DNA of 64,000 nt from JACCTH01 sp963761985 (GTDB taxonomy: Bacteria; Actinomycetota; Acidimicrobiia; Spongiisociales; ZC4RG35), in contig CAVXIT010000003.1 in NCBI GenBank assembly GCA_963761985.1, forward strand, positions 124,001-188,000. Reading direction: 5' to 3'. The notes below the pieces were generated by a model. The model made no database searches, was not told the origin of the DNA, and was given only the letters and a program-made list of their open reading frames with translations. Position 1 is the first letter of the stretch. Each line of letters opens with the position of its first letter. Below, one piece after another: positions 24,533 to 33,597 of this stretch. The position numbers were made by a program, and so were the translations under genes.

Positions 24533-25597
24533 ATGGCAATGAATCCCGTCCTGCGCCGCGAGGTAATGGAGCGCTTCCGCTCCCGCCGCGCCCCGTGGTT
24601 TCTGTTTGCCTGGACAGTCGGTGTCGGGCTCATCGGCTATGTGGCCTATCTCGTCAGCCAACAGGTGGCGGACGCCCTTCTCGGCCGCCTGCTCGCCACC
24701 CAGTACATGGGACGCTTTCTATTCCAAGCGATGGCGCTTCTAATGATGACCGCGGTGATTCTGATCGTCCCTGGAGTCACCGCGCTTTCGATCGTTACCG
24801 AACGAGAACGCCAGACATTGCAGCTGCTCCAGGTCACCCAATTGACCCCGCTGCAGCTGGTCCTGGGCAAGCTCTCGTCGTCGATCGGCTACTTCCTCTT
24901 GTTGCTTGTCGCTGTTGCTCCGGTGGTGGCGATTCCTTTGCTCTTCGGGGGAATGTCAACCGGAGACGTCGCTGCCGCGTTGGGAATGATGCTGGCAACG
25001 GCCATCACCCTGGGGAGCGTCGCGATCGCGGTGTCGTCTCGAGCACGGTCAAGCCGAGGCGCCGTAGCCGGGTCGTATGCCGTCGCCTTCCTGATTGGAT
25101 TTCTCAGCCTGGCAATCTTCCTCGGTGAGCTGTTCCTCGCCCGTCCCTCCGAGCAGTCGTTGATTCCGGCGCGGGGTCGCGAGTTCTACTCGTCTTGGTT
25201 CAATCCCTATGTGGGAATGGTCGATGCCATCCGTCAGCCGCTCCGGGCCCAAACCGATTTCACCTTCACCCCTTTCACACCCTTTGATGCCATCGTCTAC
25301 GCCCGCCAGGGCGTTTCCACCGGAGGCATAACAGTGCCGGGTGGTGGCGGGTTTGGATTTGTCGAGGACTTCGCGGCAATGGGCGGCAATGGGGTCCTGG
25401 GCCGTGAGCTGGCCATGCCGGTCCCGATTCCCGGCGGTGAGGCCGACGTCGAGGTCAGAGTTCGACGCGGCCCGGTGTGGATGCGTACCTCGATCATCTA
25501 TGCGGCGATCACCGCTCTGGCGCTGCTCCGGGCGAGCTATGTCGTCCGAGCGCCGGCACGCAAGATCCTCCTGACCAAACGGAGACGCGATGGCTAA
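24533..25597 (+). CDS. ABC-2 type transporter permease
   Basis: A 354-residue integral membrane protein with about six predicted helices: one near residues 20-45 (FLFAWTVGVGLIGYVAYLVS), a second about 60-85, the cluster SSSIGYFLLLLVAVAPVVAIP and AAALGMMLATAITLGSVAIAV in the middle, one at about 185-205 and a final helix near 320-340. The sequence TERERQTLQLLQVTQLTP is the cytosolic coupling segment typical of ABC-2 permeases (ERE..TL..L). A roughly 120-residue loop before the last helix probably faces outside. The 3' end overlaps the next gene by 8 nt. Confidence 0.88.
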   Translation: MAMNPVLRREVMERFRSRRAPWFLFAWTVGVGLIGYVAYLVSQQVADALLGRLLATQYMGRFLFQAMALLMMTAVILIVPGVTALSIVTERERQTLQLLQVTQLTPLQLVLGKLSSSIGYFLLLLVAVAPVVAIPLLFGGMSTGDVAAALGMMLATAITLGSVAIAVSSRARSSRGAVAGSYAVAFLIGFLSLAIFLGELFLARPSEQSLIPARGREFYSSWFNPYVGMVDAIRQPLRAQTDFTFTPFTPFDAIVYARQGVSTGGITVPGGGGFGFVEDFAAMGGNGVLGRELAMPVPIPGGEADVEVRVRRGPVWMRTSIIYAAITALALLRASYVVRAPARKILLTKRRRDG

Positions 25598-27251
25598 GAC
25601 GATGAGCCCCCTACGAAACCCTGTAGTTCCCGAGACGGTCCGCCTGCTGGTCAAGCGAGCCCGGGCCCGGTTGCTAGCTGCGAGCCTGATCCGCCAAGTC
25701 ATGGTCGCAGTAGGAATTGCGGCTGTGGTTGCCTCGGTATTGGTAGGCGTGGCCCGCTACGTTGTGATCCCTTGGGCCGAACCGGTTGCTTTTAGTCTGA
25801 TTGGACTGGCGCTCCTATTGGGCGCCGGCTGGGCGTTGTGGCGAAGAGCTTCCTGGGCTGGGGCCGCACTTTCGGTCGACCGTCGGTTGGGGGGCTTCGA
25901 TCGCATGTCGACCGCGCTCGAGTTGAGCGTGCTCGAAGAGCGAGATGAATATGACGAGCGCCAGCTCGAAGCGGCCTCGGTTTGGGCAAACGGTCGCGAT
26001 GTCGATGATCTGGTGAAGCTCATGCCCCGGGGATGGCTTCCCCGGCTCGTCGTTGTGGCCCTGGCCGCGACGATGGTGATGGCGTTAGTGCCCTCTTCGG
26101 CCGACGTTGCCCTGGCAGAACGCCGGGCCCAACAGCAGTTAATCGAAGCCGAGATCGAGCGGCTCACCGAGGCGGCCAACGAAGCCACGCCCGAGGTGCG
26201 AGAGACTCTGGATCGACTGTTGGCTGAATTGGCTCAAGCCGAGACGCTTGAGCAGGCCATCGCGGCTCTGGGCGAAGCCCGCCAGGAGCTTGCCAGCCAG
26301 GCCGACCCCGCCGAACTAGCGCAACGGACGGCTCTGGCCGGGCTCGAGCGGCGCTTGCAGCAGAATCCGCTTGCCTCGGGTGCTTCGGCAGCCGAGCAGC
26401 TGCGCAATCTTGCCTCGGGGCTGGCGAACGAAAGCCCGGCGGCCATGGCCGCGGCCGCCGAGGAACTGGCGGCGCGGGCCGAGGACCTCGCCGGGATCGA
26501 CCAGGAGCTTTCCGATGCCCTCGCCGGAGCGGCCGGCGCCCTGGCGGAAGCGGCGGCGAATCCCAGCTCGGAAGCCGTCGCCAACGCGGCCGAGGCGTTG
26601 GAAGGCGCGGCCGATCAGCTCGATGCTTCCAACGACGCGGCCGACGCCGCGGCGAATCGGGTGGAGGCGCAGGCCGATGTCCGTGATGCCCAGGAGCGAC
26701 TTAACGATGCCCAGGCTCAAGCCCAGGGCCAGGGTCAGGGTCAAGGCCAGGGTCAGGGTCAGGGTCAGGGCCAAGGTCAAGGCCAGGGTCAGGGTCAAGG
26801 TCAGGGTCAGGGTCAGGGCCAAGGTCAGGGTCAAGGTCAAGGTCAGGGCCAAGGTCAGGGTCAGGGCCAGGGTTCGGGGGGCACCGGCGGAGGAGCTGGA
26901 GCCGGTGGGCAAAGCGGCACCGGTTCGACCACGGGAGGCACCGGGTCAGGCACGGTGGGAAGTGGTTCGGGCGATCACGATCCCAGCCGGGATCCCGCCC
27001 GCAGTACGGTGTTCGATCCTCTCGAGGCCGGTTTGGGTGACGAGGTTCGGGTCGATCTCACCGGTGGAACGACACCGGGTGATCCGCTTGGAACCGCCAG
27101 CGGTCAGGGCCTCGAGAACGTCCCATTGCAGAGCTACACCGACCGGTTCGCCGATTACAGAAACACGGCTCTCGACTCGCTCGATCGTATGGTCATCCCG
27201 GCGGACTTGGCCGATCTTGTCCGCCAGTACTTCACGGAGTTGGAGCCATGA
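25590..27251 (+). CDS. Membrane protein with coiled-coil region and (Gln-Gly)25 linker
   Basis: A 553-residue protein not assigned to a family. Two transmembrane helices lie near residues 30-75, a third near 150-170, followed by an Ala/Glu-rich, strongly helical and probably coiled-coil region (about 175-375). A perfect run of 25 Gln-Gly dipeptides (residues 379-428) then leads to a Gly/Ser/Thr linker and a C-terminal folded segment ending LADLVRQYFTELEP. Similar proteins with GQ-rich linkers are found beside MoxR/vWA genes in actinobacteria; the role is unknown. The stop overlaps the moxR ATG (ATGA), so expression is coupled. Confidence 0.8.
   Translation: MAKTMSPLRNPVVPETVRLLVKRARARLLAASLIRQVMVAVGIAAVVASVLVGVARYVVIPWAEPVAFSLIGLALLLGAGWALWRRASWAGAALSVDRRLGGFDRMSTALELSVLEERDEYDERQLEAASVWANGRDVDDLVKLMPRGWLPRLVVVALAATMVMALVPSSADVALAERRAQQQLIEAEIERLTEAANEATPEVRETLDRLLAELAQAETLEQAIAALGEARQELASQADPAELAQRTALAGLERRLQQNPLASGASAAEQLRNLASGLANESPAAMAAAAEELAARAEDLAGIDQELSDALAGAAGALAEAAANPSSEAVANAAEALEGAADQLDASNDAADAAANRVEAQADVRDAQERLNDAQAQAQGQGQGQGQGQGQGQGQGQGQGQGQGQGQGQGQGQGQGQGQGQGQGQGQGSGGTGGGAGAGGQSGTGSTTGGTGSGTVGSGSGDHDPSRDPARSTVFDPLEAGLGDEVRVDLTGGTTPGDPLGTASGQGLENVPLQSYTDRFADYRNTALDSLDRMVIPADLADLVRQYFTELEP
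26724..26873 (+). repeat. Hexanucleotide repeat (CARGGY)25 encoding Gln-Gly repeats
   Basis: Twenty-five uninterrupted in-frame 6-nt units, each CAG or CAA followed by GGC or GGT, 150 bp in all. Synonymous variation (CAA/CAG, GGC/GGT) is interspersed and the protein repeat is perfect, which suggests selection on the peptide as well as slippage. Confidence 0.95.
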
Positions 27252-28216
27252 CACCAGAAGAGTTTGCAAGCAACCTTGCCGCAGCCCGCGAAGAGGTGGG
27301 GAAGGTCATCGTCGGTCAGAAGGACCTGGTCGAGACCGTCCTGGTCGCCGCCATTTGCGAGGGTCACGTCCTGCTCGAAGGCGTGCCAGGGCTGGGCAAG
27401 ACGAAACTCTTGGCGACCCTCGGCAAGGTGCTCGACGTCGAGTTCGGGCGGGTTCAGTTCACTCCCGACTTGATGCCGGCTGACATCCTCGGCACCAAGG
27501 TTCTCACGGGCAACGACTTCAAATTCCATCAAGGTCCGATCTTTGCCAACCTGGTCCTGGCCGACGAGATCAACCGCGCCACGCCAAAAACCCAGTCAGC
27601 GTTGCTCGAGGCGATGCAGGAGCGGCGGGTGACCCTGGGCGGCGAGACCCACTCCTTGCCCAGACCATTTCTGGTCATGGCCACCCAGAACCCGATTGAG
27701 CAAGAAGGCACCTATCCGCTGCCTGAAGCTCAGCTCGACAGGTTCTTGTTCAAGGCTCTGGTGGGATTTCCGCCTGCCGCAGACGTGGTCGAAATCCTCA
27801 AGCGAACGACTGCGGGACCGGAAACCGAGCCCAGCCCGGTCATGGATGGAGCCGCGATCGTTGGGATGTCGGAGATGGTGCGAGACCTGCCCGCAGGATC
27901 CCACCTCCTCCACTACGCCGCGACCCTCGTCGAGGCGACTCACCCCGAAAGCGATAAGGCGCCGGACCTGGTCAAGCGTTATGTTCGGAATGGAGCCAGC
28001 CCTCGCGGTGCCCAGGCACTGGTGCTCGGAGGCAAGGCGTTGGCTCTTGCGGCGGGGCGTCCCAACCTTGCCGCGGAAGACATCTGGAAAGTCGCCCCGA
28101 TGTCGCTCCGTCATCGCCTGGTCCTCGGGTACGAAGCATTGGCCGACGGGGTCCGCGCCGACCAGATCGTCTCCGAAGTGCTCGAGGCTCACCCCTCGCC
28201 CCAGCCGGTTTCCTAG
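27248..28216 (+). CDS. moxR: MoxR family AAA+ ATPase
   Basis: A 322-residue AAA+ ATPase of the MoxR branch. Walker A is in EGVPGLGKTKLLATL (about residues 41-55), Walker B in LVLADEINRATPKTQSALL, sensor 1 in MATQNPIEQEGTYPLPEAQLDRF and the arginine-containing lid follows. MoxR proteins act as chaperone-like ATPases that mature or insert metal into partners carrying von Willebrand A (MIDAS) domains. Here the three downstream genes encode a DUF58 protein and two vWA membrane proteins, the classical partner set. Overlaps with both neighbours (ATGA upstream, 1-nt TAG/GTG downstream) indicate tightly coupled expression. Confidence 0.94.
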   Translation: MTPEEFASNLAAAREEVGKVIVGQKDLVETVLVAAICEGHVLLEGVPGLGKTKLLATLGKVLDVEFGRVQFTPDLMPADILGTKVLTGNDFKFHQGPIFANLVLADEINRATPKTQSALLEAMQERRVTLGGETHSLPRPFLVMATQNPIEQEGTYPLPEAQLDRFLFKALVGFPPAADVVEILKRTTAGPETEPSPVMDGAAIVGMSEMVRDLPAGSHLLHYAATLVEATHPESDKAPDLVKRYVRNGASPRGAQALVLGGKALALAAGRPNLAAEDIWKVAPMSLRHRLVLGYEALADGVRADQIVSEVLEAHPSPQPVS

Positions 28217-29076
28217 TGCTCCTGCCGGCCGAGTTGCGCGGCCGTCTGGAACGGCTCTCGCTCGTTACCCGTCGACGGGTGATCGCTCAATGGGCGGGTC
28301 GTCACAGCTCGCGCCACAAGGGGGAGAGCCTCGACTTCGCCGACTATCGCCAGTACGTGCCGGGCGACGATTTTCGCCGCATCGATCACAACCTCTGGGC
28401 GCGGCTCGGTGTGTTGCTCGTGCGCCAGTTCGAGGCCGAAGAAGAGTTGCCGTTGAAGGTCGTGCTCGACGTGTCGAAGTCGATGGGTTTCTATCGCAAG
28501 TCAGAGGTCGGAAAGGTATTGGCCGGGATGATCTCCTACCTCGGTTTGGCCGGCGGCGATCGAGTGCAGGTCTACGCAGTTGGCGGATCCGCCCTCCAGG
28601 TTGGCCCAGCCGGCCGGCACCTCTCTCGCTGGCCCCAGCTCGAGGCGTGGTTGGAGCAGCTCCAAACGGGAGGTGGTGGCGAGCTGGCGCCGACGCTCCG
28701 CAAGCTGGTCGGTGAAGGGACTTCGCGCGGAGCCTTGGTGCTCGTTTCGGACTTGCTGAGCCCGGACTTCGGTTCCGCTCTCGATGGTCTCGGCGTTGGC
28801 GCCGGAGGGATTGTCCTCCATGTCCTCGGCGAGGAGGAGCTCGACCCTGGCCTTGCGGGCGACCTGCGGCTGGCCGATTCCGAATCGGGCGGCGAAGTCG
28901 AGGTTTCGACTTCGGAAGACGCGATGCGCCGCTACCGACTCGCTCTCGAAAGCTTCGCCACCGAGGCGTCGGGCCGCGCTCGCCGGGCCGGCCTCGACTA
29001 TGTATTGGTGCCGGCCACCGACGACGCGCCGATGCAGGTATTAGGCGCGCTCTCCCGAGCCGAGGCGCTCACATGA
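28216..29076 (+). CDS. DUF58 domain-containing protein
   Basis: A 286-residue DUF58 protein. The signature GESLDFADYRQYVPGDDFRRIDHNLWAR-type stretch is present (about residues 36-62), followed by a vWA-like fold with a MIDAS-type motif LDVSKSMGF (Asp-x-Ser-x-Ser) and a second segment LVLVSDLLSPDF. No transmembrane helix is seen, so it is probably a cytosolic partner of MoxR. The GTG start uses the last base of the moxR stop codon. DUF58 proteins almost always accompany MoxR; their biochemical role is not settled. Confidence 0.92.
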   Translation: MLLPAELRGRLERLSLVTRRRVIAQWAGRHSSRHKGESLDFADYRQYVPGDDFRRIDHNLWARLGVLLVRQFEAEEELPLKVVLDVSKSMGFYRKSEVGKVLAGMISYLGLAGGDRVQVYAVGGSALQVGPAGRHLSRWPQLEAWLEQLQTGGGGELAPTLRKLVGEGTSRGALVLVSDLLSPDFGSALDGLGVGAGGIVLHVLGEEELDPGLAGDLRLADSESGGEVEVSTSEDAMRRYRLALESFATEASGRARRAGLDYVLVPATDDAPMQVLGALSRAEALT

Positions 29077-29086
29077 GTCACTCGCC

Positions 29087-30904
29087 ATGAGCTTTCTCAT
29101 CCCGACGCTGTTCGGGCTGGCTGCCCTGGCCGGTCCCCTCATCGTCTTGTACATGCTGCGCAGCAGGCGGCCCCGCGTCGAGGTCTCCAGCACCATGCTG
29201 TGGGAGAAGGCCGAGATCCCGGTGTCGTCGGCGGTGCCGTGGCAGAAACTCCGCTGGACTCCGCTGTTGCTCTTGCAGCTTGCCGTGCTCGCGGCGTTCG
29301 TTCTCACCCTGGCCCGACCCTTCTATCGCGAACAAACCTTGCTTGGCCCGCACACCGCTTTTGTCTTCGACACCTCGGGCTCGATGGGCATGTCGGGACG
29401 GTTAGAAACGGCCAAGACGCAAGCCCTCGCCCTGGTCGAAGACCTGTCCGAAACCAACCAGGTCTCCATCGTTGAAGCCGGACCTAACCCACGGGTGCTC
29501 CTCGCTTTCGGTCGCGACCCGACGTTGGTGCGCGAAGCGATCTCATCGCTCGAGGCGGGCGGCGGTGCCGCCGACCTCTCAGGGGCGGTCCGTCTCGCCC
29601 GTGGTCTCGCCACTCCCGACCGTCCGACCAATGTTCTGCTGCTGACCGACGGAGGCAATCAGCCGCTGCCGGAAGAGCCGGTGGCCGGAGCGGAAATGCT
29701 CCGTTATGACGACTTTGCCGACAACCTGGCAGTCGCGGCATGGAGCCTCGAGCCTTCGACCGAGGGAACCACCCGGGCATTCCTGAACGTCATCAACTTT
29801 GGAGCCGAGAACCGGACGGTGCAGGCTGAAGTCGCGGTGAATGGCTTGCCGGCGGGAACCCTCGATCTCGAGGTGCCGGCTCAAGATTCGGCCCGGCAGA
29901 CCACACCGATCGATGCCGGGCCGGGTGATCGATTGACCGTGCGTCTCCTCGACAATGCTGACTCCCTCCCACTCGACGATTCGGCGACCCTGATCGTGGG
30001 CTCAGCGCCCGAGCAATTGGTGTCCGTCACCGGCGAGGGCTCCCCGTATCTCGAGGCTCTGGTCGATGCGGTGCCAGGTTTCACCAACCAAGGCGAGGGC
30101 ACACCGGCCATCCTCGTTTCCGACGGAGGACCACTCCCCGATTTCGACCGACCCACCTGGTTGATCGCCCCCGAAGCGACCCCCGAAGGCGTGACCGCCA
30201 GCCAGTTTGCCGGCAACCTGGCCGTCACCTACCAGCGGCCGGGAGAGCCCATTCTGGATTCGGTGGACCTCTCGGGGCTGGTGGTCGGCGAAGCACAGGT
30301 GGTGGATGCGCCCCGCTGGCTGCCGCTGGTCAGGGCGGGTGACGTTCCTCTCATCCTGTTGGGCGAAATCAACGGCCAACGAGTGGCATATTTCACCTTC
30401 GACATCACCAAGTCCAACCTGCCGGTGCAGGTGGGCTTTCCGATTCTGGGCGCTCGGATACTGAGCTGGCTCGCCGGCGCGTCCTCCATCAATGCCTCAA
30501 CTGATGCCGCCGGAACTCCGATCGGGCTCGCGACTCCAGCCGGGTCGGTGGCCCAGGTGACGATGCCCGATGGCGAGGTACGCGGCCTGGCGGAAGGTTC
30601 GGCCCAATTCGCCGACACCGATCTGCCCGGCGTGTACGAGATCTCGTACGTGGACGCGGAAGGAGTGGTGACGCCAGGACCGATTGCGGTGCGCACCTTT
30701 GTCGCAGACGAATCGGCTGGCGCCAGCCGTGAAATCGCCACTGTGGGCGCCGCGACCGAGACCGAAGAGGCCACCGTGCGCATCAGAGAATGGGCGCCCT
30801 GGGTCATCGCCCTGGCGTTGTTGCTGATGGCGATCGAATGGTGGGTTGGGCACCAGCGGCCCTTCCTGCCTTCGGGCTCTCGCGAAACGGCGATGACGTC
30901 ATGA
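29087..30904 (+). CDS. Membrane-anchored von Willebrand A protein (BatA/aerotolerance type)
   Basis: A 605-residue protein with the N-terminal BatA domain: helix FLIPTLFGLAALAGPLIVLYM, the basic turn LRSRRPRVEVSSTMLW and helix LLLLQLAVLAAFVLTLARPF. A vWA domain follows (about residues 85-215) with an intact MIDAS motif DTSGSMGMSG, Thr/Asp ligands in LLLTDGGNQ, then beta-rich regions and a C-terminal helix (WAPWVIALALLLMAIEWW). The bulk of the protein is predicted extracytoplasmic. A weak ribosome site precedes ATG 29087. The stop overlaps the next start (ATGA). Likely substrate or client of the MoxR ATPase. Confidence 0.88.
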   Translation: MSFLIPTLFGLAALAGPLIVLYMLRSRRPRVEVSSTMLWEKAEIPVSSAVPWQKLRWTPLLLLQLAVLAAFVLTLARPFYREQTLLGPHTAFVFDTSGSMGMSGRLETAKTQALALVEDLSETNQVSIVEAGPNPRVLLAFGRDPTLVREAISSLEAGGGAADLSGAVRLARGLATPDRPTNVLLLTDGGNQPLPEEPVAGAEMLRYDDFADNLAVAAWSLEPSTEGTTRAFLNVINFGAENRTVQAEVAVNGLPAGTLDLEVPAQDSARQTTPIDAGPGDRLTVRLLDNADSLPLDDSATLIVGSAPEQLVSVTGEGSPYLEALVDAVPGFTNQGEGTPAILVSDGGPLPDFDRPTWLIAPEATPEGVTASQFAGNLAVTYQRPGEPILDSVDLSGLVVGEAQVVDAPRWLPLVRAGDVPLILLGEINGQRVAYFTFDITKSNLPVQVGFPILGARILSWLAGASSINASTDAAGTPIGLATPAGSVAQVTMPDGEVRGLAEGSAQFADTDLPGVYEISYVDAEGVVTPGPIAVRTFVADESAGASREIATVGAATETEEATVRIREWAPWVIALALLLMAIEWWVGHQRPFLPSGSRETAMTS

Positions 30905-33594
30905 CCTTTGCCAACCCTTGGTGGCTGGTTGCGTTGGTCCCGGCGTTGGCTCTGGTCTGGTTCATCGCTCGCCGCGGGGGGCGAACCGTTCCCCGTCCCC
31001 AGCACCGTTGGGCCGTCACCACCCGCTTGGTCGCCGTCGCTTTGCTCGTCCTCGCCGCCGCCCAACCGATCTTGACCCGTTCGGTCGATCAGCGTTCGAT
31101 CCTCTTCCTTCTCGACCGCTCTGCTTCGATTTCGAGCGCCGCCGCCGCCGACCAAGAGAGTTTTCTCGATTCGGTGTTGGAGCAAGCGCGGGGAGACGAG
31201 CGCACGGCCATCGCGGTGTTTGGTCGCAACACACAGCTCGATTCGGCCTTCACGCTCGACCGGCAACCAGGCCCGATCAGGACCAATCCCGACGACTCGG
31301 CAACTGACCTTGCTTCCGCTTTGGACGCCATCGCGGCAGTGATGCCGAGTGAGGGATCACGCCGGGTTGTTCTGCTCACCGACCTGGTTCCAACCACCGG
31401 CGACGCGCGTTCCGCGGCCCGTCGGCTAGCCGAGCTGGGAATCGCGCTCGACGTCTTCGAGCTTGACACCGCCCGTAGCGCCGATGCCCTGGTGGAAAGC
31501 GTGTTGCTGCCGGCCGTGGTGCGTGAAGGGGATAGCGTCGAAGCGACGGTGGTGATCCGGACCAACCAGGCTGGGCCGGCGACTCTCCTCGTGCAGAGCG
31601 GGGGAGACGAACAACTCGTCAACGTTGAACTGGTCTCGGGACGCAACGAGGTGACGGTCGAGCTCGAAGGTTCGGGGTCGGGTTTCCTCTCGGTCGCGGC
31701 GACGATTGAAGCCGGCTTCGACACTCGCACCGAGAACAATCGAGCCGAAGGCATAACTCGGATCCTCGGTCCGGCCAAGGTGGCCGTAGTTGAAGGCGTC
31801 GAAGGTGAGGCGGACGCATTGGCCCGGGCTTTGATTGCGGGAGGGATCGACGTCGAGGAACGCCGTTCGATTCCGTCTGCGGCAGAGCTGCTCAATTACG
31901 ACGCCGTTGTCCTGGTCAACGTCGACCAGCCCGAGACTGACGAAGCCGAATCACTGGCCGCTTTCGTCGAAGAGCTCGGACGGGGTTTGGTGGTGATCGG
32001 AGGAGACCGTGCGTACGGGCTCGGCGACTATCACGAGACGCCTCTCGAAGCCGTGTTGCCGGTGTCGTCGAACCCCGACGATCTCGTCCGCCGCCAGCCC
32101 GTAGCGGAGGTTCTGGTGATCGACAGCTCCGGCTCGATGGGTGCGTGTCATTGCGACATGGGGAATGCAGTCGAGACCGGGGTGGTCAAGACCGACATCG
32201 CCCGGGCCGGCGCCGAGCTCGCCATCGAGGCGCTGACCGCGTCCGATCGCGTCGGAGTTCTGACGTTCACCTCGGGGACCGACTGGGTCATCCCGTTGCA
32301 GGAGCGCTCGGGCATCTCCGATCCGGCCGGCGCTTTGAGCGGGATCACCGCCAACGGCGACACCGAGATCTCGAACGCGCTCGAAGTCGCCCTTGCCGAA
32401 TTGCAGGATGCCCCCGAGCAGCTCCGTCATATCGTCCTCTTCACCGACGGGTGGGATCCGAGCGATGCCAATCTCCTCCCGATCGCGCGCGAAATTGCCG
32501 ACGCCGGCGTGACGCTCTCGGTGCTGGGTACAGGCGAAGGTCCCGGCACGACCCTCGAGCGCATGGCCGAGTTGGGCGGTGGCCGCTATTACGCCGGCGA
32601 CAATCTCGAACAGATCCCCGAGATCTTCGTCCAGGAGACTCTGACCGTGGCTCGCAACCTTGCCACTGAGGGAACCTTCTTCCCGGTGCTGGGCGCCCCC
32701 TCACCGGTCACGTCCGAGCTCACCGAGTCGCCGCCGCTGCTCGGGTATGTGTTGACCAAGGCGAAGGGGACCGCTTCGGTCTTGATGGAGATCGGCCAGG
32801 CCGACCCCTTGCTGGCTACCTGGCAGCGCGGGTTGGGCCGGGCGACGGCCTGGACCTCGGACTCGACGAATCGCTGGCTCAGCCAGTGGGTGGACTGGGA
32901 GGGCTACTCGGACTTCTGGGGCAAGGTCGTGCGCGATGTGCTGCCGGCCGGACGCGACAACCCACCGGTGACCTTTGTCGAGAATGGTCAGCTTCAGATT
33001 CGCTATTCGGCGGTAGGGGCCGATCTCGACAGCACGGCCACCGCTCGGGTCCGCGGTCCCGACGGCGAACTCAGCGTCGTTCCGCTCACTCGTATCTCGG
33101 AGTCGGAGTTTTCCGGAGCGGCGCCGCTTGGGGCGTCGGGCGCCTACTGGGTCGCCGTGACCCAGGCGAACCCGGATGGATCTCAGATCACCTCGGGTTC
33201 CGGAGCCGTGTCGGCCTACGAAGAAGAGTTCGCCTTCCGCGAGCCCGATCCCACTCTTGGCAACGATCTCGCCAGTTTGACCGGAGGCCGCCTCAATCCT
33301 GATCTCGCCTCAATCTTTGATCCAGCCCCCGAACAGGGTCGGGCTGAAGTGCCGATTTGGCCGTGGCTGGCCGGATTGGCTCTGGCGCTGTTCCTCGTTG
33401 ACGTTGCGCTGCGTCGGCTCGTCTTCACCGCCGGCGACGCCGAACTCTGGCGCGAAGGGGTCGTGACGGCTCGCACCAGGGAGAAGAGGCGAGTCGAGGC
33501 AGTCAAGGAGGAAGCGGCGGCGACCGGCCAGAAGCCCGACGTGCTTTCCGAGTCGGAGACGTTGCAGCGGCTGATGCGACGTAAGCGTCGCTAG
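30901..33594 (+). CDS. Large membrane-anchored protein with two von Willebrand A regions
   Basis: An 897-residue protein. Two N-terminal helices (about 5-20 and 38-58) precede a first vWA domain with LLDRSASIS. A middle region (about 290-400) resembles the glutamine-amidotransferase-like fold found in this family (EELGRGLVVIGGDRAYGLGDYH). A second vWA domain starts near residue 405 with VIDSSGSMGACHCDMG, a complete MIDAS motif followed by a CxC pair, and continues to LFTDGWDPSD. The C-terminus has one helix (WPWLAGLALALFLVDVALR) and a basic cytosolic tail. ATG 30901 overlaps the preceding stop; the longer open frame is rejected. It is the last clear member of the MoxR operon. Confidence 0.88.
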   Translation: MTFANPWWLVALVPALALVWFIARRGGRTVPRPQHRWAVTTRLVAVALLVLAAAQPILTRSVDQRSILFLLDRSASISSAAAADQESFLDSVLEQARGDERTAIAVFGRNTQLDSAFTLDRQPGPIRTNPDDSATDLASALDAIAAVMPSEGSRRVVLLTDLVPTTGDARSAARRLAELGIALDVFELDTARSADALVESVLLPAVVREGDSVEATVVIRTNQAGPATLLVQSGGDEQLVNVELVSGRNEVTVELEGSGSGFLSVAATIEAGFDTRTENNRAEGITRILGPAKVAVVEGVEGEADALARALIAGGIDVEERRSIPSAAELLNYDAVVLVNVDQPETDEAESLAAFVEELGRGLVVIGGDRAYGLGDYHETPLEAVLPVSSNPDDLVRRQPVAEVLVIDSSGSMGACHCDMGNAVETGVVKTDIARAGAELAIEALTASDRVGVLTFTSGTDWVIPLQERSGISDPAGALSGITANGDTEISNALEVALAELQDAPEQLRHIVLFTDGWDPSDANLLPIAREIADAGVTLSVLGTGEGPGTTLERMAELGGGRYYAGDNLEQIPEIFVQETLTVARNLATEGTFFPVLGAPSPVTSELTESPPLLGYVLTKAKGTASVLMEIGQADPLLATWQRGLGRATAWTSDSTNRWLSQWVDWEGYSDFWGKVVRDVLPAGRDNPPVTFVENGQLQIRYSAVGADLDSTATARVRGPDGELSVVPLTRISESEFSGAAPLGASGAYWVAVTQANPDGSQITSGSGAVSAYEEEFAFREPDPTLGNDLASLTGGRLNPDLASIFDPAPEQGRAEVPIWPWLAGLALALFLVDVALRRLVFTAGDAELWREGVVTARTREKRRVEAVKEEAAATGQKPDVLSESETLQRLMRRKRR

Positions 33595-33597
33595 CTG

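Noticed and set aside
26724..26873. Hexanucleotide array considered as an intergenic or mobile repeat
   Set aside because: It is wholly in frame within a gene whose flanking parts are normal coding sequence; no terminal repeats or transposase.
26316..26912. Minus-strand open frame with Leu-Thr repeats opposite the Gln-Gly tract
   Set aside because: It is the complement of the hexanucleotide repeat inside a well-supported plus-strand gene; it has no independent motif or start signal.
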